Assembly: GCA_022796315.1 (NCBI GenBank)
Contig: JAAWIL010000076.1
Location: 1 to 8,991 of the forward strand
From: Oscillibacter sp.
Lineage (GTDB): Bacteria; Bacillota; Clostridia; Oscillospirales; Oscillospiraceae
Length of the DNA stretch: 8,991 nt
Direction: 5' to 3'
The notes under the pieces were generated by a model. That model did no database searches. It saw only the letters and a list, made by a program, of their open reading frames with translations, and was not told the DNA's origin. The translations under genes were made by a program, and so were the position numbers. This document shows, in pieces, positions 5,625-8,991 of the stretch (position 1 is the first letter of the stretch; every line of letters starts with the position of its first letter).

Positions 5625-6497
5625 ATGACTGCACTGTTTGCCCTGATGGTATCCCTGGTGCTGGCGGCCTGTACCGCCGCGCCGCTGCTGAATGTACAGA
5701 CCGCCCCGCCGCCTGAGGCCGCCCCGGAGGTCCAGGAGGAGCGTCTCGCCTGCGTCGTGGAGATGGGCACCTGGGAGGACTCCGCCGCCGCGGAGGACGG
5801 GACGCCCCTGGTGTCCTACTCCTTCACCCTGCCGGTGATGCGGGTGGTGGGAGAGGACGGCCTTCCGGTGGAGACCGCCCAGACCCCTGAGGAGGAGCGG
5901 GCCCTGGCGGCGGCAGAGGCCTTCAACAGCCGCTTCGGCGAGTGGGCCGCCGCCAAGGAGTTCGCGGGCCTGGTGCAGGAGGCCCAGGCTACCCTGGATT
6001 ACCAGCAGGCGGAGGGCATCCCCTGGAACGGCGGGTATGTGCTGGAGCTGACCTGCGAGGTCTACCAGACGGAGCGCCTCGTCAGCGTCTGCGGCACGTA
6101 CTACAGCAGCACCGGCGGGGCCCATCCCAACACGTGGCAGCTGAGCTGGAACTTTGACCTGCGACAGGGGGACTTCTTCGAGCCGGAGTTTCTGGCGGAG
6201 GGAACCGACCTGGGGGACGCGGTGGCGGCGGAGATCATCCGCCAGGCCAACGAGCCCCGGGAGGACGGCTCCATCCCGGCGGAGGGGTACTGGGAGGACT
6301 ACGAGGCCATCGCCGCCAACTGGGGCAGCTACGCGGTGTTCTTTGACGGGGAGGGGATGCACGTCACCTTCTCCCCCTATGAGCTGGCGGCCTACGCTGC
6401 GGGACCCCAGAACTTCCAGTTCTCCTATGGGTGGCTCTCCCCCCACCTCAGCGGCCACGGGCGGGAGCTGCTGGGCCTGGAGCGCGCCGGGTCCTGA
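5625..6497 (+). CDS. Lipoprotein with DUF4163/DUF3298 domains
   Basis: A predicted 290-aa surface lipoprotein. Residues 1-15 are hydrophobic and end in the lipobox LAAC (Cys16), followed by a Pro/Ala/Glu-rich linker. About residues 40-140 resemble DUF4163. About 145-275 resemble DUF3298, with the recognisable SSTGGAHPNT (151-160), SWNFDL and FSPYELAAYAAGP (249-261) segments. The same pair is found extracellularly in RsiV, where it binds lysozyme, and in the PdaC deacetylase; no catalytic or anti-sigma region is present here. Oddly, the signal peptide has no Lys/Arg before the hydrophobic core. It is probably cotranscribed with tmcAL (50 nt gap) and is followed by terminators. The domain assignment is by eye; the ligand is unknown. 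Confidence 0.8.
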   Translation: MTALFALMVSLVLAACTAAPLLNVQTAPPPEAAPEVQEERLACVVEMGTWEDSAAAEDGTPLVSYSFTLPVMRVVGEDGLPVETAQTPEEERALAAAEAFNSRFGEWAAAKEFAGLVQEAQATLDYQQAEGIPWNGGYVLELTCEVYQTERLVSVCGTYYSSTGGAHPNTWQLSWNFDLRQGDFFEPEFLAEGTDLGDAVAAEIIRQANEPREDGSIPAEGYWEDYEAIAANWGSYAVFFDGEGMHVTFSPYELAAYAAGPQNFQFSYGWLSPHLSGHGRELLGLERAGS

Positions 6498-6514
6498 ATC
6501 CATCAAGCCCTCAG

Positions 6515-6533
6515 CGGGAGTTTCCCGTTTTTT
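6515..6533 (+). terminator. Weak intrinsic terminator after the lipoprotein gene
   Basis: A 5-bp stem CGGGA/TCCCG (6515-6519 and 6523-6527) is followed by six T. The short stem makes it weak; a stronger terminator follows 12 nt later. Confidence 0.45.
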
Positions 6534-6545
6534 GACAGTCTGCCA

Positions 6546-6585
6546 GCGGCTCCGAAGATTCTTTGGAGCCGCGTTTTCTTTTTCT
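6546..6585 (+). terminator. Strong intrinsic terminator
   Basis: A 12-bp stem (6546-6557 and 6561-6572, one G-T pair, loop ATT) is followed by a T-rich run GTTTTCTTTTTCTT. It ends the tmcAL-lipoprotein unit. The last T of the run is also the first base of the -35 box of the next promoter, so the two signals abut. Confidence 0.88.
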
Positions 6586-6613
6586 TGACATACCTAGAAT
6601 AACGATGTATAAT
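6585..6613 (+). promoter_or_regulatory. Consensus sigma-A promoter of the padR operon
   Basis: A perfect TTGACA (6585-6590) and a perfect TATAAT (6608-6613) are separated by the optimal 17 bp. So strong a promoter normally needs repression, which fits the palindromic operator laid over it and the PadR gene directly downstream. Confidence 0.93.
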
Positions 6614-6639
6614 CCGGATATACATCGAGCTGCTAGGTA
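6591..6639 (+). promoter_or_regulatory. Nested palindromic operator, probably for PadR
   Basis: Two perfect inverted repeats share one centre at 6615. The inner one is CGATGTATA/TATACATCG (6603-6611 and 6619-6627) and contains ATGT/ACAT half-sites typical of PadR-family operators. The outer one is TACCTAG/CTAGGTA (6591-6597 and 6633-6639). The inner palindrome covers the -10 box and likely start site, and the outer left arm begins directly after the -35 box. Autorepression by the adjacent PadR is inferred. Confidence 0.8.
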
Positions 6640-6663
6640 AGCGCGGATAAAGGAGGGCGTCCC

Positions 6664-7014
6664 ATGAAGAAGCGGCAGACCATCGACCACACGGACCTGC
6701 TGGTCCTGTCCCTGCTGGCGGGGGAGGATATGTACGGCTACCAGATGATCCTGGAGCTGGCCCGCCGGTCCAACCGGACCTTTGAGATGAAGGAGGGCAC
6801 GCTGTACCCGGTGCTCCACGGCCTGGAGCGGGAGGGGCTGGTGGAGGCCTACCAGCAGGAGGCTCCCACGGGCCGGATGCGGAAGTACTACCACCTGACC
6901 CGGTCCGGGCGCTCCTTTCTGAAGACCGAGGCGGAGCGCTGGCAGACCTACTCCGGGGCGGTCAACGCGGTGCTCCGCTCCAGTCTGGGGCCGGAGCCGG
7001 TGGGCGGCGTATGA
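6664..7014 (+). CDS. PadR-family transcriptional regulator
   Basis: A 116-aa protein of the short PadR class: a winged helix-turn-helix at about residues 8-85 with the family hallmarks DLLVLSLLAGEDMYGYQM, the recognition-helix region and GTLYPVLHGLEREGLV. The wing follows (GRMRKYYHLT), then a C-terminal helix for dimerisation. PadR proteins are mostly repressors released by small molecules or stress. The ribosome site AGGAGGG (6651-6657) is 6 nt from the ATG. Its stop overlaps the start of the next gene (ATGA), a pairing of PadR with a HAAS protein that is recurrent in Firmicutes. A nested palindrome over its own promoter suggests autorepression. The ligand is unknown. Confidence 0.94.
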   Translation: MKKRQTIDHTDLLVLSLLAGEDMYGYQMILELARRSNRTFEMKEGTLYPVLHGLEREGLVEAYQQEAPTGRMRKYYHLTRSGRSFLKTEAERWQTYSGAVNAVLRSSLGPEPVGGV

Positions 7015-7736
7015 CCCGGGAGGAGTACTGCGCCCAAGTGCTCTCCCAGCTGCGGCGGCTGACGGAGGACGAGCGGCGGGCCGTCCGGCAGGAGCTGGCG
7101 GACCACATGGAGGACCACATCTGCGATTTTCTGGACCTGGGCTATGAGGAGTCCCTGGCGGAGGAGCGGACCCTGGCCCTCATGGGGGACCCGGCGGAGG
7201 TGGGCCGGGCCCTGAATGAGCAGTACCCCCGGGGGTGGCTGATTCTGGGCCGGATCGCGGTGACGGTAACCGCCCTGCTGTGTATCGCGTCGCTGTTCTC
7301 CCTCGGGATGCTGGGCTTTGTCTGGGAGAGCCTCACCTGGCGGATCTGGCCGCCGGAAATTCGGACCAGCTTGGAGGTGGAGCATACCAGAGAGCTGGAC
7401 ATCCGGGTCCCCATCGGCAATGACGTGCTGTATGTCTACCGGGTGTCCCTGGGCCGGAAGGACGGGGAGTACCTGGCGGAGACCCTGTTGTGCGGCTATG
7501 ACCGAATCCCGGGCGGTATCGTATCCCGCCATCTGTTGTCCGGCATCCGGGCGGAAAACCAGCGGGGAGAGCCCTGGCGAGACGGCGGTAGCGGCGGGGG
7601 CGGACACTGGCTGGGCGAATACGTCTGGAAGCGGGCCTCCATACAGCCGGGGGACGACCATATCACCCTGCGCTATGAGCATCTGGGGGAGACGGTTCTC
7701 ATTGACATCCCCCTGCCGGAGGGAGACGCGCCATGA
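7011..7736 (+). CDS. HAAS (DUF1700-type) membrane signalling protein
   Basis: A 241-aa protein. Residues 1-70 form a helical HAAS-type domain (MTREEYCAQVLSQLRRL, then EERTLALMGDPAEV with the usual GDP turn). A single membrane segment of about 75-104 follows, then about 135 residues of predicted outside domain with a Gly-rich stretch (GGSGGGG near 193-198). HAAS domains are typically cytoplasmic and accompany PadR regulators, and are thought to transmit signals across the membrane. ATGA overlaps couple it to padR before and to the next gene after. I do not recognise the C-terminal domain; a DUF4097 domain, common in such operons, is not evident. Confidence 0.85.
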   Translation: MTREEYCAQVLSQLRRLTEDERRAVRQELADHMEDHICDFLDLGYEESLAEERTLALMGDPAEVGRALNEQYPRGWLILGRIAVTVTALLCIASLFSLGMLGFVWESLTWRIWPPEIRTSLEVEHTRELDIRVPIGNDVLYVYRVSLGRKDGEYLAETLLCGYDRIPGGIVSRHLLSGIRAENQRGEPWRDGGSGGGGHWLGEYVWKRASIQPGDDHITLRYEHLGETVLIDIPLPEGDAP

Positions 7737-8413
7737 AAAAGGACAAGAGCAGGACGCCCCTGCCCGCCCGGAAGCGGCGGGCCCTGAAATATCTGACGAT
7801 TGCCGCTCTGACGGTGGTTTTGGTCAATTACACGCTGCACACGGGCCTTCTCCTGCCCATCCAGGCCATCCGGGCCGTGGAGGAGCGGGAGGGCGCCCCC
7901 CATGGCCGGGTGGTGACCCGGCTGTGGGAGCCGGCGGTCCATAAGACCGGCCTGTTCTACCTGACGGAAAACGAGACCATGGTGCTGCTGGGCAATACGT
8001 ACCTCTCCCTTCTGGGCTGGACGCCCGGCTTCGGCTGGGCCCTGGACTGCGCCTCCGGCGCGCCGCTGTATGCCGGGGAGACCTCCTCCTGCCGGGACGG
8101 CGGGGAGACCGTCTGGCACTTCTATGGCCGGGTGGACAGTCCGGAGATCGAGACCGTGGAGATCAGCCTGCGGAGCATTACGGGATACGACCAGGAACGG
8201 GGAGAGAACCTCTATGAGGAGCAGGTCCTGCTGGCCGCAGGCCGGGAGGACTGGCTGGAGAAGGAGGGGCGGCGGTTCTTCCTCCTGCGCTGCCAGCTGG
8301 AGGACTGGCCGGAGCACAGCGGCGTCAACGCCTTTGCCATTGGCCGGGACGCGGCGGGAAACCTTGTGACGGAGTTCCCCATCGAGGAGGGGACCCACTC
8401 CTATTACGGATGA
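7733..8413 (+). CDS. Unrecognised single-pass membrane protein
   Basis: A 226-aa protein with a basic N-terminus (MKKDKSRTPLPARKRR), one hydrophobic segment at about residues 18-42, and a soluble remainder that should face outside, as positive charges precede the segment. No lipobox is present. The C-terminal part is Glu- and Trp-rich with mixed beta/alpha character; I recognise no domain. The start codon overlaps the HAAS gene stop (ATGA), with GGAGGGAG about 10 nt upstream. It is the third and last gene of the padR operon, so it may be the effector or sensor partner of the HAAS protein. The stop lies 3 nt before copy B of the multi-hairpin repeat. Confidence 0.8.
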   Translation: MKKDKSRTPLPARKRRALKYLTIAALTVVLVNYTLHTGLLLPIQAIRAVEEREGAPHGRVVTRLWEPAVHKTGLFYLTENETMVLLGNTYLSLLGWTPGFGWALDCASGAPLYAGETSSCRDGGETVWHFYGRVDSPEIETVEISLRSITGYDQERGENLYEEQVLLAAGREDWLEKEGRRFFLLRCQLEDWPEHSGVNAFAIGRDAAGNLVTEFPIEEGTHSYYG

Positions 8414-8416
8414 CGC

Positions 8417-8446
8417 GGCCCTCTCCGTCACGGCCCTCTCCGTCAC
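8417..8446 (+). repeat. 15-bp tandem duplication inside copy B
   Basis: GGCCCTCTCCGTCAC occurs twice in perfect succession (8417-8431 and 8432-8446). Copy A has it once, so this is a local duplication at the edge of the repeat. Confidence 0.85.
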
Positions 8447-8547
8447 GGCTTCGCCGTGCCACCTCTCCCAAAGGGAGAGGTTCAGGGGTGCTGCAATCCC
8501 ATGAGCTCCCCCTCTGGGGGAGCTGGCTGGCCGCAGGCCAGACTGAG
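8417..8547 (-). repeat. Multi-hairpin interspersed repeat, copy B
   Basis: The inverse copy of 2803-2915. It contains CACGGC/GCCGTG (8444-8458, loop TTC), the 9-bp CTCTCCC-type stem (about 8461-8481), AGCTCCCCC/GGGGGAGCT (about 8504-8523) and CTGGCC/GGCCAG (about 8526-8541). A run GGTTTTT ends just beyond it (8550-8556), so it could terminate the padR operon. Relative to the upstream gene, its orientation is the same as copy A relative to ackA. Confidence 0.85.
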
Positions 8548-8624
8548 AGGGTTTTTCCGTCTGCGGGTATGTCCCATGGGGCGATTCCCCGCCTATGGGC
8601 GCACCCCTTCGGAGGCTTTCACCC

Positions 8625-8664
8625 TGTAGGGGCGGCGCTCCAGGGGCACTTTGCCGCCCCTGCA
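8625..8664. repeat. TGTAGGGGCGG hairpin, longer-loop variant
   Basis: A 12-bp stem TGTAGGGGCGGC (8625-8636) with GCCGCCCCTGCA (8653-8664), one G-T pair, loop of 16 nt. It shares the left arm of the family but has a different loop. The remaining bases of the gap 8414-8991 (notably 8556-8620 and 8665-8787) show only an imperfect palindrome near 8576-8605 and no supported gene. Confidence 0.7.
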
Positions 8665-8787
8665 GTCCCAGGAAAACCCGGAGTCCGCGAGAGAACAGGC
8701 AGGGACAGGCCCCCGCGGCGGTTCCCGGTGAAAAACGCGCCATCGAACGCGCCCATTCGCCGGGGAGTGTCCTATTAGGAGATTTTA

Positions 8788-8815
8788 TGTAGGGGCGGTT
8801 ATCAACCGCCCGTCC
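8788..8815. repeat. 28-bp TGTAGGGGCGG hairpin, copy 2
   Basis: The arms are 8793-8800 and 8804-8811 (8 bp, loop ATC), with flanks TGTAG and GTCC identical to copy 1 at 2665-2692. The inner two base pairs differ from copy 1 but remain complementary. Confidence 0.8.
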
Positions 8816-8848
8816 AAAGGGAGATCCGGTCTGCCGGGAGAGGGCTCA

Positions 8849-8991
8849 GAGCCTGTTTAAAATCTCCCCGCGCATGTCTTGGCGGCGTATTTTCCGCCCT
8901 GACTGCGTTAAAAATCCTTGCCATCCGTCAGGATGCCTGCGGCTTTTTGCCTTGCAGGGCAAAAAATCCACTCGCCAATCCATACACGTCG
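8849..8991. mobile_element. MITE-like palindromic element, second copy cut by window end
   Basis: It begins GAGCCTGTTTAAAATCTC, matching the terminal repeat of 1816-1833 at 17 of 18 positions, and follows the first copy over its interior (CTTGGCGGCGTATTTTCC, CGGCTTTTTGCCTTGC and others). The flanking TCA (8846-8848) fits the T-N-A target seen at copy 1. About 17 bp at the right end lie outside the window. Confidence 0.82.

Noticed and set aside
4502..5770. 422-codon minus-strand open frame opposite tmcAL
   Set aside because: Pro/Gly/Arg/Ala-rich low-complexity translation with no motifs; the opposite strand carries a clear tmcAL.
8576..8605. Imperfect palindrome CCCATGGGGCG...CCCCGCCTATGGG
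   Set aside because: Mismatches, no second copy and no T-tract; not strong enough to list as a feature.
7673..8743. 356-codon minus-strand frame opposite the third padR-operon gene
   Set aside because: It runs through repeat copy B and antisense to two coupled genes, with no motif or ribosome site.
8410..8778. Plus-strand frame after the padR operon; similar peptide (PSPSRLRRATSPKGRG) also in a minus frame at 2614-2952
   Set aside because: The shared peptide is just a translation of the two multi-hairpin repeat copies. No ribosome site and no domain; best treated as non-coding repeat.

Overview
This is a high-GC window from what looks like a Firmicute of the Oscillospiraceae type (Flavonifractor, Lawsonibacter or Oscillibacter-like). 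The reasons are strong AGGAGG-type ribosome sites, GC-rich Clostridia-like proteins (ackA, TmcAL, PadR with HAAS) and gaps packed with short palindromic repeats. The genus is inference. Nine protein genes are supported; I see no rRNA, tRNA, CRISPR array or transposase gene.

Left part, minus strand (2599 to 232): an NTF2-fold-like protein, a small membrane protein with a zinc ribbon, MTA/SAH nucleosidase (mtnN) and LuxS, in transcription order. MtnN and LuxS are consecutive enzymes that detoxify S-adenosylhomocysteine and release homocysteine and the AI-2 precursor. A 160-bp palindromic MITE-like element with TTA target duplications sits between the first two genes; removing it leaves them 36 nt apart, so it seems to have landed inside an operon. 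Downstream of luxS, four perfect hairpins stand shoulder to shoulder.

Middle: acetate kinase (ackA, minus) is divergent from tmcAL (plus), the tRNA(Met) cytidine acetate ligase. Both handle acetate. ackA has a recognisable promoter and a leader hairpin. tmcAL is followed by a lipoprotein of DUF4163/DUF3298 type and tandem terminators.

Right part, plus strand (6585 to 8413): a perfect-consensus promoter covered by a two-layer nested palindrome drives a tightly overlapping three-gene operon: a PadR repressor, a HAAS (DUF1700-type) membrane protein, and an unrecognised membrane-anchored protein. This is probably an autoregulated envelope-signalling module.

The gaps 2600-2970 and 8414-8991 hold almost no coding potential. 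They carry copies of three repeat families: a multi-hairpin element of about 115-130 bp placed 3' of genes in the same relative orientation, a 28-bp TGTAGGGGCGG hairpin, and the MITE. Copies of the last two differ by paired, compensatory changes that keep the stems intact.
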